Shown: in pieces, positions 42,888-51,916 of the stretch | How the letters are laid out: each line of letters opens with the position of its first letter | Numbering within the stretch: the stretch's first letter is position 1 | Assembly: GCA_963792785.1 (NCBI GenBank) | Contig: CAWBXO010000004.1 | Coordinates: 1,452,992 to 1,516,991 of the forward strand | Reading direction: 5' to 3' | Source: CAWIMX01 sp963792785 | GTDB lineage: Bacteria; Acidobacteriota; Vicinamibacteria; Vicinamibacterales; CAVVIG01 | Length of the DNA: 64,000 nt | The notes under the pieces: generated by a model | The model's database searches: none | What the model was told of the DNA's origin: nothing | The model's input: the letters and a program-made list of their open reading frames with translations, nothing else | Position numbers and translations under genes: made by a program

Positions 42888-43013
42888 ATGACGACGCTCG
42901 GGTGGGTGTTTCTCGTCGCCTCGCTGGCCTTCGTGTGGGGCCTCGTCGGCTGGTGCTTCTACAAGGTGCTGACCGTGCCGCGCGACATCGAGCAGGGACC
43001 GCCGCTGCTGTAA
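42888..43013 (+). CDS. metS: MetS-family small subunit of NSS transporter
   Basis: 41 residues: a single membrane helix (LGWVFLVASLAFVWGLVGWC) then YKVLTVPRDIEQGPPLL. ATG directly follows the NSS stop (TAAATG), with GGAGG upstream inside the NSS gene. Corynebacterial MetS, a subunit of similar size, is required for methionine uptake by MetP; a one-helix partner right after an NSS gene fits that model. Short genes like this are easily missed. Confidence 0.75.
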   Translation: MTTLGWVFLVASLAFVWGLVGWCFYKVLTVPRDIEQGPPLL

Positions 43014-43054
43014 GCCCGGCGGTCCCCCTGCGCGCGCGTCGACCGCGGCGTCGG

Positions 43055-44221
43055 CTACTCCCGCACGTACTTCTTCACGTCCCGCTGCCCCACCTCGGCG
43101 CCGTAGATCGTGCCGTTCGCGGCGACGGCGACGCCTTCCGCCGAGCTCGTGCCCTGATGCAGGAGATCCGGATCGGGGATGAAGTACTTCACCTTGCCGT
43201 CCTTGGCGCTGCCGATGCGGATGCCGCGCTGCCAGCCGCCGGGGTGCGTCGTGTTGTTGCTCGGGCCCGATTCGGAATCGGCGACGTAGAGGTTGTCGTT
43301 CTTGTCGATGAACACGCCGCTCGGCCGGCTGAACTGGCTCCACTGATCGATGAACTTCCCGTTCTGATCGAAGATCTGCACGCAGTTGCAGCTCCGGCTG
43401 CCGACGAACAGCCGCCCTCTCGAATCCATCGCGAGCGTGTGCGGCTGGTTCAGTTCGCCGCGCGCGGGGTCGCCGCCGCCCTGCGGCCGGCCCCACTTCG
43501 TCAGGAGCTTGCCGGTCTTGTCGAACTTGTAGATCCACCCGCCGCCCGCGCCGTGAACGGTGGCGACGAAGATGTCCCCGTTGGGCGCCACGAACACGTC
43601 GTTCGGCTGGTAGCAGCACTCCGGATCGACCGCGCCGCCCGGCGTGCCGAGCGTCAGCAGCAGCTTGCCGTCGGGGCTGAACTTGAAGACCTGATGCCCC
43701 TTGGTGGCGCCGGCCGCCGCGCCGACGGGACCGCCCCCGCCCCGCGCGCCGCGTGCCGCTCGGGGCGCGTTGTCGTTGCCGTCGGTGATCCAGACGTTGT
43801 CGTCGGCGTCCACCGCCATCCCGTGCGGGAACACGATCAGGCCCGCGCCGAAGCTCTTGATCAGGTGTCCGTTCTCGTCGAAGTGCAGCACCGGATCGAG
43901 ATCCGACATCTTGCCGGTCGCCGCGTCGTAGCAGCTGTTCCCGCCGCAGCGGTCGATGAGCCAGACGGTCTTGCCGTCCTTGTCGATGTCCACGCCGGCC
44001 GTCGACCCCCACGTGCGGCCCGCCGGCATCTTGAAGAAGTCGGTGACCGTCGTGAACGGGTTCGGGTAGCTGTTCGCGATGATGGCATCGGGCGCCGTCG
44101 TCGGCGCCGGCTCACCGCCGCGCCCGCGTGCGGGCGCCTGCGCGGAAAGCGTCCACGCGCCAGCGACGCTGATGACGCCGATGGACAGAACGGCGAGTAA
44201 CGGACGCAGATGTTTCGTCAC
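43055..44221 (-). CDS. Exported NHL-repeat beta-propeller protein
   Basis: About 388 residues with a signal peptide (LLAVLSIGVISVAGAWTLSAQA). Six NHL-like blades are visible: FPHGMAVDADDNVWITDG, GHQVFKFSPDGKLLLTLG, QPNDVFVAPNGDIFVAT, NQPHTLAMDSRGRLFVG, RPSGVFIDKNDNLYVAD and AEGVAVAANGTIYGAEVG. It resembles the peptidyl-alpha-hydroxyglycine alpha-amidating-lyase-like propellers common in Acidobacteriota. Catalytic activity cannot be judged; it may be a binding scaffold in the periplasm. Confidence 0.83.
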   Translation of the reverse strand: MTKHLRPLLAVLSIGVISVAGAWTLSAQAPARGRGGEPAPTTAPDAIIANSYPNPFTTVTDFFKMPAGRTWGSTAGVDIDKDGKTVWLIDRCGGNSCYDAATGKMSDLDPVLHFDENGHLIKSFGAGLIVFPHGMAVDADDNVWITDGNDNAPRAARGARGGGGPVGAAAGATKGHQVFKFSPDGKLLLTLGTPGGAVDPECCYQPNDVFVAPNGDIFVATVHGAGGGWIYKFDKTGKLLTKWGRPQGGGDPARGELNQPHTLAMDSRGRLFVGSRSCNCVQIFDQNGKFIDQWSQFSRPSGVFIDKNDNLYVADSESGPSNNTTHPGGWQRGIRIGSAKDGKVKYFIPDPDLLHQGTSSAEGVAVAANGTIYGAEVGQRDVKKYVRE

Positions 44222-44290
44222 GACAGATCCTCCTCATGGGGCGCGTGCGCCCCGAAGCGACCCCAGCCTAGCGCAAACGGGGGTTCCAGT

Positions 44291-44325
44291 AATATGTCGA
44301 CAAAACATCAAATAGTCGACATATT
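44291..44325. promoter_or_regulatory. Operator-like inverted repeat upstream of fic
   Basis: AATATGTCGAC (44291-44301) and GTCGACATATT (44315-44325) are a perfect 11-bp dyad with a 13-bp spacer. A further GTCGACAT half-site lies at the fic start. The A/T-rich position 26 bp upstream of ATG 44352 fits an autoregulatory site. Confidence 0.6.
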
Positions 44326-44351
44326 CGTGATAATCTGTCGATGCCGTCGAC

Positions 44352-45476
44352 ATGCCTTCCCGAACCCGATTCTCGGCCGGCGCCCCCTACAACGCGCTCC
44401 CGCCGCTGCCCCCGACGGTCGAGCTGGAAACGAAGCCCGTCATGAGGGCGCTGGTGGGCGCGCGAGCCGCCCTGGCGGAGTTGAAACAGGCCGGGGAGCT
44501 CATTCCGAACCAGTCCATTCTCATCAACACGCTCCCGGTCCTCGAAGCGCGCGCCAGCTCGGAGATCGAAAACGTCGTGACCACCGCGGACCGGCTGTTC
44601 CGGTTTGCGCAGCACGACGCGAGCGATCAGGCCGATCCGGCGACGAAGGAAGCGCTGCGCTATCAGTCCGCCCTGATGCAGGGATTGCGCGAGCTTGCCA
44701 GGAAGCCCGTGACGACGGGCATGGCGGTCGGGATCTGCCGGACGCTGCGCGGGATTGCCATCGACATCCGGAAGGTGCCCGGCACCGCGCTGAAGAATCA
44801 GGCGACCGGCGACGTCGTGTACACGCCGCCCGAGGGCGAGGACCGGCTCCGCCGTCTGCTGGCCAATTGGGAACGCTTCCTTCACGACGAAACGGTTCTC
44901 GATCCGCTGCTTCGCATGGCCATCGGCCACTATCAGTTCGAGGCGATCCATCCGTTCGGGGACGGCAATGGCCGCACCGGCCGGATTCTCAATCTGCTGT
45001 TCCTGGTGGAACAGGGCCTCCTCGATCAGCCAGTTCTCTATCTGAGTCGCGCGATCATCCGGCGGCGGACCGAGTACTACAGCCTGCTGAACGCCGTCAC
45101 GCGTGACGACGCCTGGGAGCCCTGGACGCTCTACATGCTCAACGCGGTGCACGACACGGCCGTCTGGACGACGAGGAAGATCAAGGCGATCCGGGAATTG
45201 CTCCGGCGTGCAAGCGCGCATGTGCGCGAGCACGCCCCGTCGCTGTACAGCCGGGAACTCGTGGAGCTGGTGTTCGAGCAGCCCTACAGCCGTATCACCA
45301 ACGTCGTCGAGGCAGGCATCGCGAAGCGACAGACGGCGTCGGTGTACTTGAAGGACTTGTGCGACATCGGCGTCCTGCGAGAGGTGAAGGCCGGGCGTGA
45401 GAAGCTGTTCATCCACCCGAACCTGATGAAACTGCTGACGGCCGAAGACCACAAGGTGCCGGAGTATCGCGTGTAG
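44352..45476 (+). CDS. Fic family protein (AMPylase-type) with N-terminal inhibitory helix
   Basis: About 374 residues. The N-terminal S-S-E-I-E-N (residues 69-74) fits the inhibitory [S/T]xxxE[G/N] motif of class II Fic proteins. The catalytic loop HPFGDGNGRTGR (200-211) is intact, followed by a winged-helix C-terminal domain (QPYSRITNVVEAGIAKRQTASVYL). It transfers a nucleotide (AMP) or related group to a protein. No separate antitoxin gene is adjacent. Confidence 0.9.
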   Translation: MPSRTRFSAGAPYNALPPLPPTVELETKPVMRALVGARAALAELKQAGELIPNQSILINTLPVLEARASSEIENVVTTADRLFRFAQHDASDQADPATKEALRYQSALMQGLRELARKPVTTGMAVGICRTLRGIAIDIRKVPGTALKNQATGDVVYTPPEGEDRLRRLLANWERFLHDETVLDPLLRMAIGHYQFEAIHPFGDGNGRTGRILNLLFLVEQGLLDQPVLYLSRAIIRRRTEYYSLLNAVTRDDAWEPWTLYMLNAVHDTAVWTTRKIKAIRELLRRASAHVREHAPSLYSRELVELVFEQPYSRITNVVEAGIAKRQTASVYLKDLCDIGVLREVKAGREKLFIHPNLMKLLTAEDHKVPEYRV

Positions 45477-45540
45477 TATCGCGGCACGCAGGCGCCCGTC
45501 CGCGGAACGCGGAGCACCGCCCGCGGCCGGCGCCTCGTGT

Positions 45541-45792
45541 GGAGGGCGGCGTCTCGGGCGGCGCGCCGTGTGGAGTCAGCCCGCGGGATCGCAGGAAAAC
45601 CGACGCGGAGCGAAGGCCTTCGCGGCCGTCTGTCACGAGGTCACACGGACCGAGGAGTCACCCGAGGCGGTACTCGTTGATCGGAGCGATGCCACGAACC
45701 AGTAGGACGGCCGCGGCAGCGGCAGGCGAGCGAGCGCAGCGTCGGTTTTCGGGCTGACGGAACCCGGCGCGCCGCCCGAGACGCCGCCCTCC
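45541..45792 (-). repeat. Nested palindromic element, family M copy 1
   Basis: Three nested perfect stems: outer 28 bp (45541-45568 / 45765-45792), middle CAGCCCG/CGGGCTG (45577-45583 / 45750-45756), inner GAAAACCGACGC/GCGTCGGTTTTC (45595-45606 / 45739-45750). The core shares CATCGCTCCGATCAACGAGT-like sequence with copies 2 and 3. It begins 12 bp after the stop of carboxylesterase 1, on that gene's sense side. Confidence 0.9.
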
Positions 45793-45803
45793 ACCTCTGC
45801 GGC

Positions 45804-47345
45804 CTACCTCCCGCTCCCCGCGGCCGCGCTCGACGCGATCTGATCGCGATGCGCTTCCGTCCAGTCGAGGCGATCGTTGTGGAACCCGTCGCGCACGTGC
45901 AGGCCGTCGATCCCGAATTCGAGCACCGGATCGGTCTTGGCGTTGTACTTCGGCCAGGCCGGTCCGCCGGCGGCGCCCGGATTCCCCGTCTTCGCGAACG
46001 CCGCCCAATACGCATCGGCGGCCTTGCTGATCGCGATGTCGTCCGGATCGGTCAGCGCGCGGCTGAACACGTAGCGGATCTCGCCGCCGTGGCCGAGGCC
46101 GAAGCCGGCGCGGCTGTCCGCCGGCACGTAGGAGAAGTGATAGCGATAGACCGTCTGGCCGTTCTTCACGTGATCGCGCGCGAGCACGCGGTCCGGCTCG
46201 CCGATGTAATAGTCGGTGACCATCAGGTTGACCGTGCGCTCGGGATCGCCCTTGCCCGGCGCCGCGTACGGCCCGAGGCCGCCCGCCGACGCGCGAATCG
46301 CCTCGAGGCGCGCGGGCGGATTGGCCGTCGGAAAGAGGCTCGCCTCGTTGCTGTTGCCGCCGAGCATGAACGGGATCTTCGCTTCGAGCCCCTGGTCGAA
46401 GGCGGCGGCCGTGCCGATGGTGAGGAGCTTGCCGTCGGCGATCGGGCCCGCGGCGCCGAGGCCGAGGCCGCCGGCGAGCTGGTCGAACGGCACCGCGCGC
46501 ATCGCCTTCAGCGTGTCGGCCGAGTCGCCGGTGATGCCGAGCTTCTCGAAGAACGCCGCGCCGACCTGCTCCGAGCGCGCCAGCGGCGCCGGATCGCTTC
46601 TCCCGAAGCCCGACTCGGAAATCGCCCGCTCGAAGAGTCCCTTCGTTTGCGGGACGATCATCAGGTAGTCGACGGAGATCCCGCCGGCCGACTCGCCGAA
46701 CACCGTCACGTTCGTGGTGTCGCCGCCGAACGCAGCGACGTTCTTCTGTACCCACTCGAGCGCCGCGATCTGATCCTGCAGGCCGTAGTTCGACACGCTC
46801 TCGCTCGACGGCGCGTTCTTCGTGATCGCCGGGTGCGAGAACCAGCCCGTGCGGCCGAGGCGATAGTTGAGCGACACGTAGACGATGCCCTGCTTCGCGA
46901 AGACCGTGCCGTCGTAATTGTTTGATGCCCCCTGCGTGAACGCCCCGCCGTAGATCCACACCATCACGGGCAGGCGCGAGTTCGCGGTCGCGCTCGCCGG
47001 TTTGTAGACGTTGACGTAGAGGCAGTCTTCACTCGCCGTGCACGTGCCGCCGAACTCGAGGCCGGCGCGGACGCCCTGCCACGGCTGCACCGGCTGCGGC
47101 GAACGCCAGCGCAGTTCGCCCACGGGCGGCGCGGCGAACGGAATCCCGCGGTAGATGGCGATGTCGCCGTAGATGCCGCCGGCGGTCTGCCCGCCCGTGA
47201 CGGCGACGACGGGCGCCGGCCGGTCGGGCGGCGCGAGCGGAGCCGCGGCGCGTCCGCGGCGCTGCGCCTCGGTCCACGTGGTGGTAACGGCCAGCGCGAC
47301 CGCGATCGTGCCGGCGACAACGACGGTCCGTCTCGAGTTCAGCAT
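45804..47345 (-). CDS. Secreted type-B carboxylesterase 1
   Basis: About 513 residues from ATG 47345 with a signal peptide (VVVAGTIAVALAVTTTWTEA). Alpha/beta-hydrolase of the cholinesterase type: YRGIPFAAPPVGELRW, SEDCLYVNVYKPA, VMVWIYGGAFTQG (oxyanion) and the nucleophile elbow TVFGESAGG. Later acid and His segments (NSNEASLF; FGLGHGGEIRYVF) are present. It hydrolyses carboxylic esters outside the cytoplasm; the natural substrate is unknown. It is one of three related esterases within 10 kb. Confidence 0.88.
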   Translation of the reverse strand: MLNSRRTVVVAGTIAVALAVTTTWTEAQRRGRAAAPLAPPDRPAPVVAVTGGQTAGGIYGDIAIYRGIPFAAPPVGELRWRSPQPVQPWQGVRAGLEFGGTCTASEDCLYVNVYKPASATANSRLPVMVWIYGGAFTQGASNNYDGTVFAKQGIVYVSLNYRLGRTGWFSHPAITKNAPSSESVSNYGLQDQIAALEWVQKNVAAFGGDTTNVTVFGESAGGISVDYLMIVPQTKGLFERAISESGFGRSDPAPLARSEQVGAAFFEKLGITGDSADTLKAMRAVPFDQLAGGLGLGAAGPIADGKLLTIGTAAAFDQGLEAKIPFMLGGNSNEASLFPTANPPARLEAIRASAGGLGPYAAPGKGDPERTVNLMVTDYYIGEPDRVLARDHVKNGQTVYRYHFSYVPADSRAGFGLGHGGEIRYVFSRALTDPDDIAISKAADAYWAAFAKTGNPGAAGGPAWPKYNAKTDPVLEFGIDGLHVRDGFHNDRLDWTEAHRDQIASSAAAGSGR

Positions 47346-47386
47346 GATTGTTATCTTTCCGATTGTGCGCCCACCGGTCCGTGAGT

Positions 47387-48509
47387 TCAAGAGTTCTCGT
47401 TCAGCGAGTAGCTCGTGCTGCGTCCGCCGCCCTCGTCCCTCTTCAGGATCCCATGTGCCATCAGATCCTGGATGTCGCGAAGGGCGGTGTCATGCGAACA
47501 CGTCGCCAGCCTGGCCCACTTCGTCGTGGTCAGCTTTCCGTCGAATCCGTCAAGAAGCCGGTTGAGGATTCGGCGCTGACGATCGTTCGATCGCCACTCG
47601 AGCGTGGCGCTCCCAGAATCGCGCCTTGCGCAGCACGGCAGCCAGAGTGGTGCTGGTTGCGTCGAACGCGCGACCGAGGCATCCCAGGAACCATTCCATC
47701 CATGGGGTGACATCGAGCGTTCCTTTCTGCGTCCGTTCGAGAATTTCGTAGTAGTCATGCCGCTCCTGACCGATCTGCGCCGACATGCTGTAGAAACGCT
47801 GCGAGCCGTTCTCGGAGCGCGCAAGCGCCCAATCGGCGATCGCCCGCGCGATCCGCCCGTTCCCATCGTCGAACGGGTGGATGGTCACGAACCACAGGTG
47901 AGCGAGCCCGGCCCTGAGGACCCAGTCCGTCTTGTCGCCTGCGTCGTTGGCCCAGGTCAGGAACGCAGACATCTCCCGCTCGAGCAGGGGAGCCGCCGGC
48001 GCCTCGTAGTGCACCCTCTCCTTCCCCACCGGCCCGGAGACAACCTGCATCGGTCCGCCGGCGTCGTCCCGCCACGCGCCGAGGATGATCCTGCGCATTC
48101 CGCTGCGCCCGGTTGGAAACAGCGCGCTGTGCCATGCGAACAGACGCTCATCGCTCAGCGGCTTGCTGAAGTTCTGCGTTGCGTCGAGCGTCATTTCGAC
48201 GACACCTTCGACATCGCGCTCGGCAGCGACGGTTCCGCCCGTCTCGATCCCAAGCCGTCTGGCGATCGAGGAGCGCACCTGGTCGGCCGGGAGTTTCTCG
48301 CCTTCGATTTCGCTCGATTTCAAAACATCCAGCGTCAGCGTCTCGAGCTCAGCCTCCTTCTGAAGCGAGAACCCGAGACCCTCCATCCGTCCCAGCAGAC
48401 GGCCCTGGCGATGGCGGATCTGGGCCAGGGGCGCCGCGAGCGCTTCCTGGTCCCAATGAAACCTGGGCCAGTCGCGAAGCTGATGAATGTACTGGGTCAA
48501 TCTACGCAC
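47387..48509 (-). CDS. DUF4172-Fic protein (one frameshift)
   Basis: About 373 residues when one indel near 47590-47605 is corrected. The N-terminal DUF4172 segment (YIHQLRDWPRFHWD and ALAAPLAQIRHRQGRLLGRM) contains the inhibitory SSEIEG motif (residues 65-70). The catalytic loop is HPFDDGNGRIAR (211-222). Past the shift the typical tail continues as NDRQRRILNRLLDGFDGKLT and CSHDTALRDIQDLMAHGILK, with a stop at 47387. The start is GTG 48509, inside an operator-like dyad. Confidence 0.83.
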
Positions 48510-48521
48510 TCCATGCGTAGA
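48501..48521. promoter_or_regulatory. Operator-like dyad O1 at the DUF4172-fic start
   Basis: TCTACGCA ctcca TGCGTAGA, a perfect 8-bp inverted repeat, covers the GTG start of the fic gene (48507-48509). Confidence 0.65.
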
Positions 48522-48566
48522 ATTATCAGGGCGATTCCACGCAGAGTCCAGGTAAAAGACGCAGAT

Positions 48567-48599
48567 GATGCGTAGAATATGGGCTCTATTCTACGCATC
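48567..48599. promoter_or_regulatory. Operator-like dyad O2 between fic and brnT/brnA
   Basis: GATGCGTAGAAT-9-ATTCTACGCATC is a perfect 12-bp inverted repeat using the same TGCGTAGA half-site as O1. It lies midway between two divergent genes, followed by a TATATT box at about 48613. Confidence 0.7.
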
Positions 48600-48629
48600 G
48601 AGTCTATTCTGGTATATTTTCTATACCTA

Positions 48630-48700
48630 ATGACTTCGAGTTCGACCCCGCGAAGTCGGTGGCCAATCTCGAGAAGCACGGCATCGACGGCGAGCACGCG
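48630..48700 (+). pseudogene. brnT: BrnT toxin remnant (N-terminal stump)
   Basis: The sequence encodes DFEFDPAKSVANLEKHGID, the first 19 residues typical of BrnT ribonuclease toxins. The start codon shows ATGAC where ATG-GAC is expected, i.e. one base missing, and the remaining 70 or so residues of a normal BrnT, including the catalytic part, are absent. The stump runs directly into the region before the brnA start. Confidence 0.75.
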
Positions 48701-48961
48701 ATGAAGAAAAAGCAGCGTACCTCCAAGACTAGGGCACTCCCGGCCGCCAAGCTGGATGCCATGCACGAGGCTGGCGTCGACCTGTCGGCTCATGTGGATC
48801 TCGGCAGGGCCGTCCGCCCTGGCCGGGCTGTTCAACGCGTCAACGTCGACTTCCCGGTGGACCTGCTGCGTGAAATCGATCAGGAAGCCCGTCGACTCGG
48901 CGTGACCAGGCAGGCGTTCATCAAGGTGCGGCTGGCCGACTCCCTCGTGAAAGACCAGTGA
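48701..48961 (+). CDS. brnA: BrnA-like antitoxin (orphan)
   Basis: About 86 residues from ATG 48701. VQRVNVDFPVDLLREIDQEA and RRLGVTRQAFIKVRLADSL form a ribbon-helix-helix (CopG-like) DNA-binding domain at the C-terminus, as in BrnA; the N-terminal MKKKQRTSKTRALPA leads to the toxin-binding stretch. Its cognate BrnT is reduced to a stump, so it persists as an orphan repressor. It is a candidate binder of dyads O1/O2. Confidence 0.78.
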   Translation: MKKKQRTSKTRALPAAKLDAMHEAGVDLSAHVDLGRAVRPGRAVQRVNVDFPVDLLREIDQEARRLGVTRQAFIKVRLADSLVKDQ

Positions 48962-49049
48962 GCCGACGGATCGATCCTGAGGAGGGCGGCCTCTCGCGGG
49001 CCGCCGCTCACCAACGGCGATCGGCCGTGCCGGGTGCGGGTCACGCTGC

Positions 49050-49310
49050 GGAGGCGCCGTCCGCTGACGCGGCGGGTCGTGAAGTCGGCCCGACAGGCGG
49101 CACGAAAAACCGCGCGGAGTGAGCCCGTCGTGGCGGTCTGCCCGTATGCCACCCGTGCGCCAGAATTACCCGGACGCGGTACCAGTTGGTCTGAGCGCAT
49201 GTCGCGAACCGGCAGGACCGCCGCGGTGCGTCAGAGTACCGAACGGCGCGCGGTTTTTCCGGGCCGACAGACCGACGACCCGCCGCGGCAGCGGCCGGCC
49301 TCTCCGCGGT
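49050..49310 (-). repeat. Nested palindromic element, family M copy 2
   Basis: Stems: outermost GGAGGCGCCGTCCGCTG with its imperfect partner CAGCGGCCGGCCTCTCC, CGCGGCGGGTCGT/ACGACCCGCCGCG (49068-49080 / 49275-49287), GTCGGCCCG/CGGGCCGAC (49084-49092 / 49260-49268), GAAAAACCGCGCG/CGCGCGGTTTTTC (49104-49116 / 49247-49259). It starts 24 bp after the stop of carboxylesterase 2, in the same gene-relative orientation as copy 1. Confidence 0.9.
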
Positions 49311-49333
49311 CAGCGCGGTCGTCTCCTGACCGC

Positions 49334-50903
49334 CTACCTCCGCAACCCCACCCGATCGTGCACCTGCCGCTCGATCGGCCGCAGGTCGTTCACGACTTCG
49401 CTCTCCACGTTGAACACCATCGTCGGCCTGGTCGTGAGGTTGTAGGTCGGCCACATCGGGAGACCAGCGTGATTCGGGTTGCCGGTGCGCGCGAACGCGA
49501 TCCACGCCTCGCTCATCGCCGCTTCGACCGTGTCCGTCCCCGGCCGCGCGTTCGGCCGGCCGCTCGCGTTGCTGAACGCGAAGCGGACCTCGGTGGCGTG
49601 GCTCGCCAGGCTCTGCGGCGTCACCTGGAACTCGAACATATAGATGTAAACCGGCGCGTCCGCCTGATGCACCTCGGCGAGCTGGATCGAGCCGTATCCC
49701 ATCCGCGCGCTGCCGATCGCGATGTAGAGCTCCCACGGCGTCGCGGTCGGACGCGAGCGGCGATACTCGCGGATCACCTCGTCGGCGTCCTTGCCGTACA
49801 TCGCCGTGATGCGTTGCTTCAGCTCCGGCTCTCCGGCATCTGCCGGCTGAGATTCTCGTTGCGGCTGAAGTAGATCTCCTCGTCGTGGTTCGAGCCAATC
49901 ATGAGCGGGATCCCGACGGCCGACGGCGCGTCGCGATCGACGAACATGTCCGTCGGCAGGAACGAGCCGTCCACCACCGGGCGCATCAGGCCCGTGAGGC
50001 CGGCGCGATCGACCGCGTTCAGCAGGTCCATGAACGGCATCGCCTGCAGCGCGTGCGCGTCTCGTGGCGTGCGCCGCGTCCATCACCTTGCGCGCGTCGC
50101 GCCTCGGCCTCGGCCGCCGGCGTCGCCGTGCGCGACGGGCCGCTTTCAATAATGGCTTTCTGGAACAGCCCCTTCGCCGACGGCACGCCCATCATCGTCG
50201 CCACCTTGGAGCCGCCGCCCGATTCGCCGAAGATCGTGACGTTGCGCGGGTCGCCGCCGAACGCGGCGATGTTGTCGCGCACCCACTCGAGCGCGAGCTG
50301 GACGTCCATCAGCCCCGCGTTGCCCGAGCCCGCGAAGTCTTTGCCGCCGATCTTTTCGAGATCGAGGTAGCCGAAGACATTCAGCCGATGGTTGATCGTG
50401 ATGATGACGGTGTCGCCGCGGGAGGAGAGGTTGGCGCCGTCGTACCAGGCTTCGGAACCCGCGCCCTGCGAGTAGCCGCGGCCGTGGAGCCAGACCATCA
50501 CCGGGCGCGCGCCCGTCAGCGCCGGCGTCCAGACGTTGAGCACGAGGCAGTCTTCGCTCATCGTCATCGGCTCGTCGCGCTCGGAGTTGCCGCGTCCGCC
50601 GTCGCCCGTCTGCGGGCAGACGTCGCCGAAGCGTGTCGCGTCGCGGATGCCGTCCCAGGGCGCCACCGGCAGGGGCGCCTTGAACCGCCGATCACTGCCC
50701 GTCGGCTGGCCGTAGTGGATGCCCTTAAAGACGTTCACGCCCTTGGCCGCGTCCTTGAAGCCGCGAAGCTGACCCGCTTTGGTCGCGACCACCGCGGTCG
50801 GCTGCTGGGCCCGAGCCGGGCCCGGCCGCCGTGACGAGCAGCAGTGCCGAGGCCGATAGCCGCCAGCCGCAGACCGTGAGCGCGAAGAGTCGATGAACTG
50901 CAT
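49334..50903 (-). pseudogene. Secreted type-B carboxylesterase 2 (several frameshifts)
   Basis: All parts of a roughly 520-residue cholinesterase-type esterase are present, but in three frames. The signal-peptide region is readable only after a shift near 50810. The core VFKGIHYGQPTGSDRRFKAP, SEDCLVLNVWTPA, VMVWLHGRGYSQG and nucleophile TIFGESGGG sits in one frame. FMDLLNAVDRAGLTGLMRPV and IPLMIGSNHDEEIYFSRNEN sit in a second. The C-terminus ITAMYGKDADEVIREYRRSR to RPIERQVHDRVGLRR sits in the third. Breaks are near 50810, 50040-50100 and 49830-49850. It is either inactivated or mis-assembled. Confidence 0.78.
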
Positions 50904-51023
50904 GAAATCCTCCCCTTGCCGCAGGGGCATTCTACGCCGTCCCTGCCCCAGGGCGGCGGGATCGGCGCCGGGTATCGGAGCTATCATGGTCCCCCGTTCC
51001 CGTTAACCCGGAAGGAGCCGCTC

Positions 51024-51887
51024 ATGTGCGATCAGGACCACCACGATGACGACGTGAAGGAATTCGAGGCGCGCGGGATGGTCACGCGGCGGCAGTTCGG
51101 CGTGCTGGTGGGCGCGGGCATGGCGATGGTCCTGCCGCGCGTGTTGCACGCGGTGGACGTGACCGAGACCGACGTCAACATCACGACGCCGGACGGCACG
51201 GCCGACTGCTACTTCGTGCACCCGTCGAGCGGCCTCGCGCCGGGCGTGGTCGTGTGGCCCGACATCTTCGGCCTCCGGCCGGCGTTCCGCCAGATGGGCA
51301 AGCGGCTCGCCGAATCCGGCTACGCCGTGCTCGTCGTCAATCCCTTCTACCGGATGAAGAAGGCGCCGGTCTCCGCGCAGGGCGGGGCGACGCCGATCGC
51401 GGAGGTCATGCCGTTCATGCAGGCGCTGACCGAGACGACGCACATGACCGACGCGCGCGCGTTCGTCGGCTGGCTCGATCAGCAGTCGGCCGTCTCGAAG
51501 AGCCGCAAGATCGGCACGCAGGGCTACTGCATGGGCGGGCCGATGGCGTTCCGCACCGCGGCGGCGATGCCCGACCGCGTCGGCGCCGTCGCCACGTTCC
51601 ACGGCGCGAGCCTCGTGACGAAGGAGCCGAACAGCCCGCACCTGCAGGCGGCGAAGAGCCACGCGCAGTTCCTCGTGTGCATCGCCGAGAACGACGACCA
51701 GCGATCGCCGACCGACAAGACCGCGATCCGCGACACGTTCGCGGCGGCGAAGCTGACGGCGGAAGTCGAGGTGTACGCCGGCGCGGCGCACGGCTGGTGC
51801 CCGCCCGACACGGCCGTCTACAACGAGCCGCAGGCGGAGAAGGCGTGGGGCCGGCTGCTCGTCCTCTACGGCAAGGCGCTGGCCTAG
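51024..51887 (+). CDS. TAT-exported dienelactone-hydrolase-family protein
   Basis: About 287 residues; ATG 51024 with GAAGGAG upstream. An N-terminal twin-arginine-like segment (TRRQFGVLVGAGMAM) precedes a DLH alpha/beta hydrolase: APGVVVWPDIFGLRPAFRQM, the Cys nucleophile in GTQGYCMGGPMAF, Asp near AENDDQRSP and His in YAGAAHGWCPPD. Characterised relatives open dienelactone rings; this one acts outside the cytoplasm on an unknown ester or lactone. It is convergent on element M3. Confidence 0.87.
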   Translation: MCDQDHHDDDVKEFEARGMVTRRQFGVLVGAGMAMVLPRVLHAVDVTETDVNITTPDGTADCYFVHPSSGLAPGVVVWPDIFGLRPAFRQMGKRLAESGYAVLVVNPFYRMKKAPVSAQGGATPIAEVMPFMQALTETTHMTDARAFVGWLDQQSAVSKSRKIGTQGYCMGGPMAFRTAAAMPDRVGAVATFHGASLVTKEPNSPHLQAAKSHAQFLVCIAENDDQRSPTDKTAIRDTFAAAKLTAEVEVYAGAAHGWCPPDTAVYNEPQAEKAWGRLLVLYGKALA

Positions 51888-51916
51888 CGGAGTCTTCGCG
51901 GGCCGCGCGAATGCGA

